Part shown: piece after piece, positions 13,311-23,541 of the stretch
Numbering within the stretch: the stretch's first letter is position 1
How the letters are laid out: every line of letters begins with the position of its first letter
Assembly (NCBI GenBank): GCA_032718865.1
Contig: JALUTQ010000046.1
Coordinates: 682,001-746,000, forward strand
DNA from: Tilletia caries
Taxonomy: Eukaryota; Basidiomycota; Exobasidiomycetes; Tilletiales; Tilletiaceae
Reading direction: 5' to 3'
Length of the DNA: 64,000 nt
Translations under genes and position numbers: made by a program
The notes under the pieces: generated by a model
The model's input: the letters and a program-made list of their open reading frames with translations, nothing else
Databases searched by the model: none
What the model was told of the DNA's origin: nothing

Positions 13311-13339
13311 ACTAGAAGAACAGAAAGAGAAGCAGAACG

Positions 13340-15328
13340 ATGAGCACCAATACCGCCGCGGCTCCGCCTGCCGGAGCTCCCCCCGACCCGCCCGGGTCTC
13401 CTCCCGCCGCCGCCCCCAACATCGCCCCAATGGACCTGGCCGACGACGGACAGGACCACCACCAGGCGCGCCACCAACACAAGCGCCCCCGAACGTCTTT
13501 GTCGGGCGTCAGTGACAACGATGAGGAGTTGGCGGGCCAGCAACCGCCCGCCGCTGCAACCGCCGGCCGGCGCCCTCGGGCTGCCGGCAGGTCCTCCAGG
13601 GCCACCGCCACCGCCACCACCACCGCTCCCGCCACCGGAGAGCAGTCCTCCTCCCAGCCCCCTCCGCCTGCTGACCGCACACTTGCAGCCAGCCTGCACA
13701 CACCAGGATCCTGCTCGCCTCTGGTGAGCGCTGCTCGCACCGCCGCTGCTGCGGAGAAGTGCCTGCAGCAGGCCGCTAGCCGTGCCACCGCCGCCGGCAA
13801 CGCCAAAGCCCGGCTTTTCTCCGGCCTCCTCCAGTCCCTCAAGGAGGCCGAAGCCCTGGGAGCGATCAAGGCAGATGCCGCTCGCCTCTTCCGCGCGGCT
13901 GCGATTGCCGCAACCCGAACGGACGCGGCCGTCTCGGTTGATTCGGCCGAGCTCGATCGCCTGGCCACCAGCCTCGAGACCTGGCTCACAGGCGCATGGA
14001 CCCCGCCACCAAAGCCGGCAACCTCGCCGCCCGCCCCGCGCTCGGAAGCCCTCGAGACGCGACCTGGAACCACTGTCGACCTCAGCCCGGCAGCCTTTCC
14101 CCCGCTCCAGTCTCGAGCACAGGGCGCCCAGTCCGGTTCATCAACTCGTCTGGATCCTCCGCGCGTCCCCGCAGCCCTCAAGGGAATGGTCGTCGCAGGA
14201 GGTGGCAAGAACAGCGCCTACAACATTGCCCGACAGGGAGGACGCAAGGACGACCGGGTTTTCCTTCGGCTCCCGGAAAAGAGTAAGGAGCGCGAGCTCT
14301 CGGAACGCACGCTTTGGCTGAAGCTTAACGAGGCTCTCAAGGCTGCGAAGGCCAGCGAACACATCCGGGTGATGCAGGTCAAGAAAACCAATGGCGGCCT
14401 CGCACTCACTCCAGGGCCAGGTTGCAAGACGGACGAGCTCTTCGGTCAGAAGGGCACTCTGGAGAAAGCGGTGGATGCCACCGGCTCTGCCCTACACGAG
14501 CAGTTCGACAAGTATGTGATTGCGAAGGTGCCCACTCGCGATGGGGAAGACGAGATCACCATGGATGAGGTCCGTAAGAATCTCGAGTGGACCTTGGGAC
14601 TGAAGCTGGTGGAGGAGCCGCGACGCCTGGGGAAGGCGGAGACCGTGATGGGCGCGGAAAACTCTCCGGTAATTTTCTCACTAGCGCCCAACGCTTTGGC
14701 TTCACGGCGCCAGGCGGTCACCCACGTCCACATCCTCGGAAACCGCTACCTGGTTCGGCCCTACGCCGAGGAGCGCCGCCCGGATGGGTGCCCTCGCTGC
14801 CTCGACTACATGGGCAAACACTCGGTATCGGACTGCCCAGGCCCGGTGCGGTGCGGGGTTTGTGCTCAGGAGGGGCACAGTGCTGAACAGCACAAGGAAA
14901 TAAATTGCTCCTGTGGCGGTGAGTCGTGTTGCTGCATCCCCAAGTGCTTTACTTGTCATGGCTCTCACGAAGGGTTGGATCCCAATTGCACTGCTCGCCC
15001 CTTTTACAGTCGCCGCGCCAGAGCCGTGGTCTACTACAAGGGGGCCTCTCTGGACAGAATTCGCCAGGAGCAGTCAGCAAGCCGGGCCGCCCTCGAGCGG
15101 GCGTCGAAAAAGAAGCGGGTTGCAGCACAGCGCGCCGCTGCTGGTCAGCCCGATACAGACGGCTTCGTGTCGGTTCGCACCCGCTCTTCAGTTCGACGCC
15201 TGCAAGAGCAGCAGCAACAGCAGCAGCCTAACGGCGCTGCCTCGACTCCCGCCACCGCCGCCTCAGCGTCCTCGGATATGGCCACTACCACCGGGACTGC
15301 GGGCGGCGCCTCCGCCCAGGTCGCTTAG
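13340..15328 (+). CDS. LINE ORF1, gag-like RNA-binding protein with zinc knuckles
   Basis: An uninterrupted 662-residue protein. The first ~220 residues are Ala/Pro-rich. A conserved central part follows (about 285-470), then a cluster of Cys/His knuckles at about residues 481-555: CPRC...H....C, CGVCAQEGHSAEQH and CFTCHGSHEGLDPNC. Such knuckles bind element RNA and package it into a ribonucleoprotein. The tail is basic, with a Gln run near 630. It ends with TAG immediately followed by the ATG of ORF2 in the same frame. Being fully open, it suggests a recent insertion. Confidence 0.9.
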   Translation: MSTNTAAAPPAGAPPDPPGSPPAAAPNIAPMDLADDGQDHHQARHQHKRPRTSLSGVSDNDEELAGQQPPAAATAGRRPRAAGRSSRATATATTTAPATGEQSSSQPPPPADRTLAASLHTPGSCSPLVSAARTAAAAEKCLQQAASRATAAGNAKARLFSGLLQSLKEAEALGAIKADAARLFRAAAIAATRTDAAVSVDSAELDRLATSLETWLTGAWTPPPKPATSPPAPRSEALETRPGTTVDLSPAAFPPLQSRAQGAQSGSSTRLDPPRVPAALKGMVVAGGGKNSAYNIARQGGRKDDRVFLRLPEKSKERELSERTLWLKLNEALKAAKASEHIRVMQVKKTNGGLALTPGPGCKTDELFGQKGTLEKAVDATGSALHEQFDKYVIAKVPTRDGEDEITMDEVRKNLEWTLGLKLVEEPRRLGKAETVMGAENSPVIFSLAPNALASRRQAVTHVHILGNRYLVRPYAEERRPDGCPRCLDYMGKHSVSDCPGPVRCGVCAQEGHSAEQHKEINCSCGGESCCCIPKCFTCHGSHEGLDPNCTARPFYSRRARAVVYYKGASLDRIRQEQSASRAALERASKKKRVAAQRAAAGQPDTDGFVSVRTRSSVRRLQEQQQQQQPNGAASTPATAASASSDMATTTGTAGGASAQVA

Positions 15329-18300
15329 ATGCGGCCTGGGCACCACCCTCCCTCCTCCTCGCGCGGCAGAGGGGGGAGGCATCGGAACCGCGGCGGTCAG
15401 CCTCGCACTGGATCTCTCCGCATCCTCCAGGCGAATGTTGGCCGCAGCGGGCCGCGCACAGATGCGATCCTTCGGCGTGCGGACGAAGAGCGCATCGACA
15501 TCATTTTGGTCCAGGAGCCAGGCGGCTACTGGGCCCCAGGAAAAGAGTGCCCACGCACCAGCACCACATACCAAGCCTTGCTCCCCCACGAAGGCTCGGG
15601 ACAGCGCCCACGCGTGGTCACATACGTGCGCAAGCATGGCCTGCCGTGGCATGCTGCGCTGCGCCAGGACATCCTACCCTCCCCAAGCAACGACGTTCTC
15701 GTTCTCACCCTGACCGCGCCGGACGGCAGGGAACTCTGGCTCATCGACGTCTACAGCGCCCCACTAAGCGTGAGAGACGGCCCGGGCGCGGGAGCGGAGC
15801 TGGTGCGTCGACTGCCCTTGCTGAACAAGGTTTGTCTGCTCGCTGGCGATTTCAATTTGCACCACGAGGATTGGGCGGTGGAGAGTTGGGCGGAGCAGCC
15901 GACGGAATCGGCTACGGCGTTCGCAGATTGGGCGCGCGACAATGACTGGTACTACTGTTTGCCAGCGGGCACGATCACCCGGGTGGCCACCAACCGCCGA
16001 GAACAAGACTCTGCACTCGATCTGGTCCTTGCCTCCTCCCCTCTGCAGGCGCGCGGCTGGGTGTCGGAATGCGAGGTCCGGTCGGATTGGTCAGTGGGCT
16101 CTGACCACCTCCCGATACTCACCACCATCGGCATCGGCGCCAACCACTTCCCACCTCGGCCAGCCGCGTTCTCGTTTCGGCGTGCGGACTGGGAGCGTTG
16201 CCGAGTCTTGGTCAGCCATTCCCTTGCGGACTTGAACGAGGCAATGCGAGCAGCGGAAGCCTCCGACGACGAGAACGCTCGGGCGCAGCAGCTCGATGAC
16301 GCTGCGGAGCTCTTCCAAGGCATCATACAACACGCGATGTCAGAGACGATTCCCCGCAGAGAGGCCACCAAATGGGGGTTCCCTTACTGGAATCCATCAT
16401 GCGCCGACGCCCAGCGTAAGCTAGCCGATGCGCTGGCGAGGAGGAACGAGCGTCGACGGTTAGGATTACGTGCGGTGCGAGAGAACAGGGAGGTGAAGCG
16501 GGCAAACAAACAACTAGCGAAGGAGGTGTTTGTGGCTCGACGGAACTACCATCGGGAACGGCTCGACTCCCTTCAAGGACCAGACATCTACGCAGCAGCA
16601 AAGTGGGCTCTGGGGCGCCGCTCCTATCCGTCTCCCCCTCTGTCGGACGCCGCAGGCCGTCTCGTTGTGGACGCAGAGGAAAAACGGAAGCTGCTGCGCG
16701 ACACCCTCATCCCGTCGCTGCCCACCCCACCCCGGCCCACCATACTGGACGAAGACTCACGCCCCTCCGCGCTCCCGCACGAGCCGGTCACCTGGCTTGA
16801 GGTTCGCTCTGCCGTCTTCGACCCCTCCACCAAGAAGGCTGCGGGTCCGGACGAGATCGGTTTCGCAGCCCTGCGCGCGCTCTGGCCGGTCGTCAACGGG
16901 TTTTTGCACCGACTAGTCTGCCTCTCTTTGGCGGTGGGCCACATGCCGGCCTCCTTCAAAGCTTCCACCCTTGTGGCGCTGCGCAAGCCTGGCCGCCGGG
17001 ATCCCAGTAAGCCCCGCTCCTACCGCCTCATTTCTCTCCAGCAGTGTCTCGGCAAGGTCCTCGAGCGTGTGCTGGCGCGACGACTGACCTACATTGCCTC
17101 AGTCCTCAACCTAGTTCCGACGGAGCAATATGGCGCCATACCGGGTAAGAGTGCGGTGGACGCTGCAGTGGCCCTGCACCATGACGTCGAGTGCGCGTGG
17201 AACCAGGCCAGTCAGCGGACGCTCGCTATGCTCAACTCGACATCCAGGGAGCATACGACTCGGTGCTGCCCGTCCTCCTGGTGCTTCGCCTCTATGCTCT
17301 CAGACTACCTCACGCCCTGATCCGGTTCGTGTGGTCCTTCCTGGTCGAGCGCTCCATCACAGTGCGCCTGGACAGATCTCTCGGAGCGGAAGCTGTGAGT
17401 AGTCGTGGACTTCCACAGGGATCTCCCCTCAGCCCCATCCTTTTCCTACTCTTCACCTCCCCAGTGTGGCAGCTGTATGGAGACCAGGAGATACGGTGGG
17501 AGGAACAGGGGATGACGGAAGAGGAGTTGGATTGGACCCCGGCCGAACGAGACGCGTGTCGACAGACCCAGCTCGCGGCCTTTGTCGACGACCAGAGTTT
17601 GCGCGCCACGGGCAGCGATCATGAGGAGCTAGCGCGGCGGCTTCAGCTGGCGTTCGGAGTGGCTCAGCGGTGGTGCACGGCAAATGGGTTGACAATTGAT
17701 GCGGTGAAGCGGGAGCTAATATACTTTGTCCCTCCCGCATTGCGTCAACGTCCACTCCCCCCCGTGCAGCTCGGTGAACAAGAAAACGACACAGTCACAC
17801 CAGTTCCACTCAATGGATCCGTCCGGTGGTTGGGCGTGTGGTTCGACCCGAAGCTCTCCTTCGCCACCCATGTGTCTAACATGGCGGCGCGGGCGCGGAG
17901 CGCTGCTAGCTGCTTGCGCATGCTAGGAAATACGGTGCGCGGGATGGCCGCGGCCAACCTCCGTCGCCTGCACTTGGCCTGCGTACAGCCACTGCTGCTG
18001 TGGGCTGCAGCGGTGTGGTGGTGGGGGCGCCAGCACCGCGATGGCACTCGGCCGTACGCGGCAGGTGAGCGCGCGGGCCGCGCCCGAGAGGGACATCTCG
18101 TGCGGTCTTCGGGTGCCGCGGGCATGGTCGAGCGCCTGGAGGTCGCACAAATGGCCTCCTTGCGCTGCGTCCTCCCCGTCTACTGCACAACCCCAGTAGT
18201 GGCGCTTCAGATTGAAGCTTCGGTGCCACCCATCGAGCTTGCACTCGATCGGGCTGCGCGCCGGTTTGCCAAGCGCCTGTGGACTCTCTCCGACGACCAC

Positions 18301-19564
18301 CCTCTCCTTCTGCGGCTGGCGGGACTGCCTGGACAACCAAGCCCCATCGACCAGACGCTGCTGCCCCCGGAGCACCTCGCAACATCGCCGTTCTTCCGCC
18401 CACCCACTGGTCCGACCCTCTCACTGGACGACTCGCCAGCAGCAGAGGCGGCCGCGCGCTCTTACACCACTGTCCTGGTCAACCACGCCTCGAGGGTGGA
18501 CAGGCCGCTAGAGCGCGCTGTCTCAGTCGCCTGGGCGCCGTGGAGCACGCCCATCAATCAGCACGCGCGTGTTCAAGTCATGCTTGGGCCCCGGGATCAG
18601 GCGGTGAGTGCGCACGAGCAGCTGCTGCAGCGAGCCGCTCGCGAGGGGGACATGGTAGCATACAGTGATGCTTCATTGATGGGCATGGACAGAGGTGTGG
18701 GAGTCAGTGTGAGGCATGGGCTCCGACTTTGTGTGGAAACACATTGGGCGGTCACCGCTGAGGCTGAGGTTTTTGACTTGGAGGCTTGGGGATTGTTTGC
18801 GGCGTTCTGTCATGCTGTGGCGGCCCAACGTCCTTTCAGTACTCACATTGTCATCTTCACAGATAACCTCTCGGTCGCGCGATCAGCACTGGCCCAGCCA
18901 CGCGGCTCGAGCCAAAGGACCTTTCTGCGGCTGCAGCAACGTGTGCGGCACTGGCTCGCCGTTGACGCCCGGCACCGCCTCACCATCGCCTGGGTCCCCG
19001 GTCACTCGGAAATTGAGGGTAACGAGCGTGCGGACCAGCTGGCAAGAGCTGGCGCAGAGCAAGGCGGCGGACGGACGCGCGCCTGATGAGGCAGTGTGGG
19101 AAGAGCGCACCTTCGCCTCTTTCCAGCGTTGGGACCGGCAGCAGCTCCACGAGGTTTGGTCATTGCGGTGGGACCTCATCAAGAGCGAGCACCAACACTA
19201 CGCGCAATACAGGGTACGGGCCCCTACACTCCGCCCTTCTCCCGATCTGGTTCTCCCTCGGCGACTGCATGGCTTGCTGCTATCAGTGCGCACAGGGCAC
19301 GGTGACTTTGCGCCATATCACGAACGATTCCAGCACGACGACGCGTCTCTCAACTGCCGATGCGAAGCCCTCAAAACTCCAGAGCACCCCCTACTCTGCG
19401 AGACCTACGGCCCCCTCCAGCACCTACTCCACGACGACAACGGTCGAATCTCTCTCCCGTGGCTACTCGACTCTCGGCAGGGCTCTCTCGCCTTTGCACG
19501 GTATGCTCAGGCATCTAATGCCTTCAACTGCAACCACCAGCCTCCTGTCCTCCAGCAGGCATAG
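15329..19564 (+). pseudogene. LINE ORF2 (endonuclease-RT-RNase H) broken by two frameshifts
   Basis: The AP-endonuclease domain spans about 15414-16130 (LVQEPGGYW, LAGDFNLHHEDW, GSDHLP). Reverse transcriptase spans about 16770-17640: LVALRKPGRRDPSKPRSYR, then LDIQGAYDS, GLPQGSPLSP and the catalytic FVDD. RNase H spans about 18655-19075, with the Asp, Glu, Asp and His-Asp positions all visible (YSDAS, AEVFDLEAW, FTDNLS, WVPGHSEIEGNERADQ). A C-terminal Cys/His motif (CRCEALKTPEHPLLCE) lies near 19360. The frame changes at about 17225-17240, consistent with one missing base just before LDIQGAYDS, and again at about 19045-19080 after RNase H. Each piece stays recognisable and lacks other stops, so the damage looks recent. 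Sequencing error at either site is possible. Confidence 0.88.
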
Positions 19565-19736
19565 TTAGGACAACGCGCGCCTGCGCATCTCTCGGGAACC
19601 TCTGATGGGTAGAATGGAGTTGGTCTTGTACTGACTCGGTGCGCCAGTGCTCGTCTTTGTTGAGCATCGAAAGTCTCCGTTGTAATTCTTTCACCTCGCA
19701 CTTGAAAATCAATCATCATCATCATCATCATCATCA
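19565..19736 (+). other. LINE 3' UTR and (ATC)8 tail
   Basis: A short 3' untranslated region ends in eight ATC units plus an A (19712-19736). This replaces the poly(A) tail of many LINEs; simple-repeat tails are known from several I-like elements and reflect reverse-transcriptase slippage at priming. Confidence 0.85.
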
Positions 19737-19750
19737 CCTCAACTTGACCT
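19737..19750. repeat. Right target-site duplication of the LINE (14 bp)
   Basis: Exact copy of 13297-13310, lying directly after the ATC tail. Confidence 0.93.
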
Positions 19751-19831
19751 GTCCGAAGCTTTGAAAGCGTCGAAGCAAGCAACCTTGGGTCTCCTTATTA
19801 CATCGCCAAAAGAAGTGAAGCACGGCTGGCC

Positions 19832-20851
19832 ATGTCGCTCCTCCGACCGCTCCGTGCGCACGATCTGTTCACGTATAACAATGTCAATCTCGACACGTGG
19901 ACGGAGACCTACCAGCTCCGCTTCTACCTCTCCTACCTCGTCCAGTGGCCCGATCTGCAGTTCATTCAAACCGCTCCCGTGAGCTGTCTCCTGGAGGGAA
20001 GCTCAGAGGACTCGAGCGCCGCAAATGGGAATCGTACAAGAGGCGTTCCCACCAGCTTCTTTGCAGGACTCGGAAATGGTGCCGCACCTGATGCCCCAAG
20101 ACCGACCGAAAGTTCGTCATACATTCCACGAATGTCGGCCGCAGCCGCAGCATCATCGCATGGGGAATCCGACGCGGTTTCTGCTCAGTTGCTTCCTCCT
20201 CAAAATCCACGCGTGATGGGCTACGTGATTGGCAAGGCCGAGGGGAAGAACAAGGAACTTCATGGCCATGTGACGGCCATCACCGTTGCGCCCGAATACA
20301 GAAGATTGGGCCTCGCTCAAGGGCTCATGCGCCTGCTGGAAGACGTCAGCAGTCAGGTGTACGATGTGAGTACCTGTGCCATTGCGACTGTCCATGTTTC
20401 AAAGCTCACTTGGATTTGTCGAACCCCTGGCAGGCATACTTCGTTGACCTGTTTGTCAGACCATCGAATATGCTTGCCGTCAAGATGTACGAAGGACTCG
20501 GTTATAGCGTCTTCCGCAAGGTCATCGAGTACTACCATGGCGGCGGGGCGAACGGAGAGGATGAAGACGGATTTGGTACGTTCCATGTTTCCTTCCCATG
20601 CTTGCTGCTCGCCGACAATGCTTACTGACAACGTTGTCTGCTCCTTGCAAACTCCAGACATGAGGAAGGCGATGGCGCGTGATACCAAGCGACAAACGGT
20701 CAGGACGAACGGAAGAAACTACTCTGTGGATCCTTCGTGAGTGCTCCCCCTTGTATGCAGCGTATGTGAGATCTAAGACTCCTCGACTGAGCGGGCGTCC
20801 TTCCGTAGTAACGTCTATTTCGAACCGGTGCTACGGAGCAACATCTCCTGA
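19832..20851 (+). CDS. NAA20: N-terminal acetyltransferase B catalytic subunit (Naa20/Nat3)
   Basis: Exons 19832-20365, 20434-20575, 20658-20736 and 20809-20851; 265 residues. It transfers acetyl from acetyl-CoA to the N-termini of nascent proteins starting Met-Asp/Glu/Asn/Gln, at the ribosome. Evidence: the NatB-type start (MSLLRPLRAHDLF.YNNVNLD), GYVIGKAEG, the acetyl-CoA loop RRLGLA, VDLFVR.SN.LAV.MYE.LGY and the C-terminal DMRKAMARDTKR tract. The last intron is needed to end as the family does (SVDPSNVYFEP); reading through it stops early. Odd: about 60 Ser/Ala/Pro-rich residues sit between FIQTAP and the GYVIGK strand, absent from typical ~180-residue orthologues. The LINE inserted 81 bp upstream, probably in its leader. 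Confidence 0.93.
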
Positions 20852-21192
20852 TCTCCACCGACTTGCGCGAGGGTAGGACGGCGCTTCATTCTGGTATACT
20901 TGACGCTTCTTTTGAACGTTGCGTCCAGTGGAACGGACGCCGCGGTTCCCGGCTCCCTTCCTGTATTTGTACTTATCAACGCCTGATGTGTCCTCCCATC
21001 GAAGCACTTCTCAAAGCAAGGCTACACTTGCGCCAAGTATTGTACATTGCCCAAAGAGATGCAGATGATGATGGAGGTGGTAAGAGTACACGAGAGAGTG
21101 CTGAATCGCACGCTGGCAGCAAGTGAGATGCGTCGGAAGCATTGCCTTTCGGCAGAAGGCAATCTTGACCTTCGATTCTTAGAGGATGCGCC
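20852..21192. other. Convergent NAA20/ELF1 3' region
   Basis: Between the stops of NAA20 (+) and ELF1 (-). No coding or RNA feature seen. Confidence 0.45.
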
Positions 21193-21746
21193 TCACCGCC
21201 TTGACCTGGAGACTGCGCCTGTGCTTGTGCCGTACTGCTCCGCAGCGACCTCTTCGCACGCATCAACCCAATAGCTGAAGAGATGTCGAAGAGAAGGTCA
21301 GCTCCTTCCAAACGAAGATGCCATAGCAGGAGATTTCGAGAGATCGTACCTGTAAATGTCGACGGCTTCATCTAAATCTCCGATCGAGCATGACCATTTG
21401 GTACCGCATAGCTTGCATGATACCGAGCCGACGCCCTCGATCTTATCTCTGGAAGAGCCCGGCGCGAGAGTGGTAGTTGAATTCGCCTTCAGCTCACCGC
21501 CCGCTTGTCCGTGTCAAATTCGCGCTCCTGAGCGGGGGAGAGCACTCACATCTTGCAGAGGATGGCTTTCACACCGTTGCAGAAGAGGCAATTGAAGTTG
21601 GTCTCTGATTCGACGGCGAGGATGCAAGGGAGAAGGATTACGATGAGTGATCCTGCTTCAGCGACGGGGCAGCGGGCCTCATACTCACGGAGAGGTTCCT
21701 GCTTTCTCTTGCTTCCAGGCTTCTTTGCCGATTTCCGCTTTCCCAT
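21193..21746 (-). CDS. ELF1: Transcription elongation factor Elf1
   Basis: Minus-strand exons 21746-21689, 21604-21550, 21448-21350 and 21274-21193; 97 residues. Elf1 is a small zinc-ribbon protein that travels with RNA polymerase II and helps it pass nucleosomes. The basic start MGKRKSAKKPG, the zinc-binding pairs CLFC and CKLC, and the conserved YWVDACEEVAAEQYG segment identify it. The introns split the zinc ribbon, which hides the gene from a simple reading-frame scan. It is head-to-head with URA3, 278 bp start to start. Confidence 0.93.
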
Positions 21747-22024
21747 TGTGTGTGATCTGCGCTGCTATGTATGTGCCAGAAGTCGAGAAGAACACAGCGA
21801 CGTTTGGATGCTTCGTGGACGTCGAGTTCACCTCCCTCGCTGTCGAGATGAACGAGGGGGACAGCGCGGGGACCAAGCTCGGAGCCTTTCCTTCCTCAGC
21901 CAAACTTTTCCTCGTTATTGCTTCCCACCCGGACTTCGACCTTCCAAAGGCCAGCCAACAGCGTTCAGTCAGAGTCTGGAGTACTAGCAAGGCAAGATTT
22001 ACGCGAAGCGCTCTCCTCGTCAAC
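21747..22024. promoter_or_regulatory. Shared ELF1/URA3 divergent promoter
   Basis: 278 bp between two start codons on opposite strands. It must contain both core promoters. No specific activator site is recognised. Confidence 0.6.
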
Positions 22025-23059
22025 ATGCCCTCGCTCTGGAAACAGCCCTACGCGGCCCGGGTGGCCAACTTTACCAATCCCGCCGCCAAAGCGCTCCTCG
22101 AGACCATCGAACGCAAGAAGACGAACCTGAGCATCAGCGTGGACGTCACGAAGAAGGCGGACTTGCTGGCTGTCGTCGATGCAGTCGGTAAGGATGTCTG
22201 TCTAGTCAAGGTGAGCTTTTCTTCGATGTATCAACGACCATGCGAGCTCAGAGGACACCTCACGCTTATTCCGCTTCCCTCCCTTTACAGACTCACATTG
22301 ATATCGTCGACGACTTTGACGACGACTTGGTTGCGCAGCTGACCGAGCTCAGCCAGAAGCACGACTTTTTGATTTTTGAAGATCGCAAATTTGCAGACAT
22401 TGGTGAGCATAGCGATCACTCCCAGCATTTTGATCTTGCTCTCTCCCTTTCTGCAAACTGCTGGGCCGGTCTCCCCTAATCACTGTCTTACTTTGCCAGG
22501 CAACACGGTCTCGCTGCAATACTCATCAGGCGTCCACAAGATCGCGTCTTGGTCCCACATCACAAATGCCCATCTCGTACCCGGGCCAGGAATCATCACC
22601 GGTCTGGCAGACGTCGGCGTCGGGCTCGGGCGTGGCCTGCTCCTCCTGGCGCAGATGAGCAGTGAAGGCACGCTCGCGCGCGGAGAGTACACCCGCGAAT
22701 GTGTACGGGCCGCCCGAGCCGACAAGACTGGATTTGTATGCGGCTTCATCGCCAGGGAGCGGGTGGATGATATCTTCCCCTCCGAATCGACCACGGAGGA
22801 GGAGAGGGACTTCCTCATCATGACGCCCGGTGTGGGTCTTGATGTCAAGGGCGATGCAAAGGGGCAGCAGTACATCACTCCCGACGAGGTCGTGCGGAAT
22901 CGGGGGTCGGATATCATCATTGTCGGCCGGGGCATCTACAGTGCTTTATTAAGTGAAGCCGGGCGGAACGATCGCGCGAAGGCCCTCGATCAAGTACGGA
23001 CTCAGGCGGAGCGGTATCGCAAAGCGGGCTGGGATGCTTATCTGCAGCGCATGGAGTAA
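22025..23059 (+). CDS. URA3: Orotidine-5'-phosphate decarboxylase
   Basis: Exons 22025-22210, 22291-22402 and 22500-23059; 285 residues. It catalyses the last step of de novo UMP synthesis, decarboxylating OMP in the cytosol. The catalytic segment [13 protein letters not shown] (about residues 88-100, with the essential Lys in EDRK and Asp in FAD) is intact and is split just after ADI by intron 2. [20 protein letters not shown] and the phosphate-binding IIIVGRGIY follow the family order. The start at 22025 gives the usual family N-terminus ([13 protein letters not shown]); the upstream in-frame ATGs lie in the shared promoter. Complete, with no disruption. Confidence 0.96.
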
Positions 23060-23541
23060 TGGGCTCGGATTTGCCTGGTGGCGATTTGTTTCCAAGCTTG
23101 GACAGGGAGGCTATCCTTGTCGGCATTCGACCCCATCGCAATACAACCGAATCACTTTGGTACTTATCCATCAGACCTGCACTGTTCTCTGCCCCTGTCA
23201 TGCCTTGCGAGCGTACTGCATGCCTGCCTCATGCTCCTTTCCTTTCCCGCGAATTGCATGTGTTGGCCCATTTGGCAGCGCCACGTGAGTGATGCGGACC
23301 TCAACCTTATAACCGCCTTGCCGAGGGTGGCCTTGCCTCGCTCCATCTCGACGTCGACGACAATCTTCTTGTCAGCCGCCCAACTCGTCACCGAGCGCTC
23401 AGCAGAATCCCTCACGGCCCACAGTAATAGCGGTCTCGATCCCACCGGTGTTCGTTCCGCCTCAACGCCCTGCACGGCCGTCATACCTTATTGAGCACAT
23501 CGAGACACACAGTACTTTATCAGGCAACGACTCTGGACATT
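23060..23541. other. Intergenic URA3-ABCD transporter, no gene seen
   Basis: 482 bp holding the URA3 3' UTR and the promoter/leader of the ABCD transporter. No further feature recognised. Confidence 0.4.

Larger units (their letters stand above)
13311..19736 (+). mobile_element. Non-LTR (LINE) retrotransposon, Tad1/I-like architecture
   Basis: The element is 6426 bp, bounded by the 14-bp duplication. It has a very short 29-nt leader, ORF1 (gag-like with CCHC knuckles), ORF2 (AP-type endonuclease, reverse transcriptase, RNase H, C-terminal Cys/His motif), a short 3' UTR and a tail of eight ATC units instead of poly(A). There are no long terminal repeats. Gag with knuckles, EN-RT-RNaseH and a C-terminal zinc motif match the fungal Tad1 group within the I-like LINEs; clade assignment needs a tree. 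ORF1 is open, while ORF2 carries two frame breaks, so this copy is probably recent but inactive. It lies in the orientation of NAA20, 81 bp from its start codon. Confidence 0.93.

Noticed and set aside
13312..14208. A 298-residue minus-strand frame over LINE ORF1
   Set aside because: It mirrors the Ala/Pro-rich ORF1 coding sequence, and the Gly/Arg/Ala composition is a by-product of high GC.
21647..22024. Upstream in-frame extension of URA3
   Set aside because: It overlaps the ELF1 first exon and shared promoter, and the family N-terminus begins at 22025.
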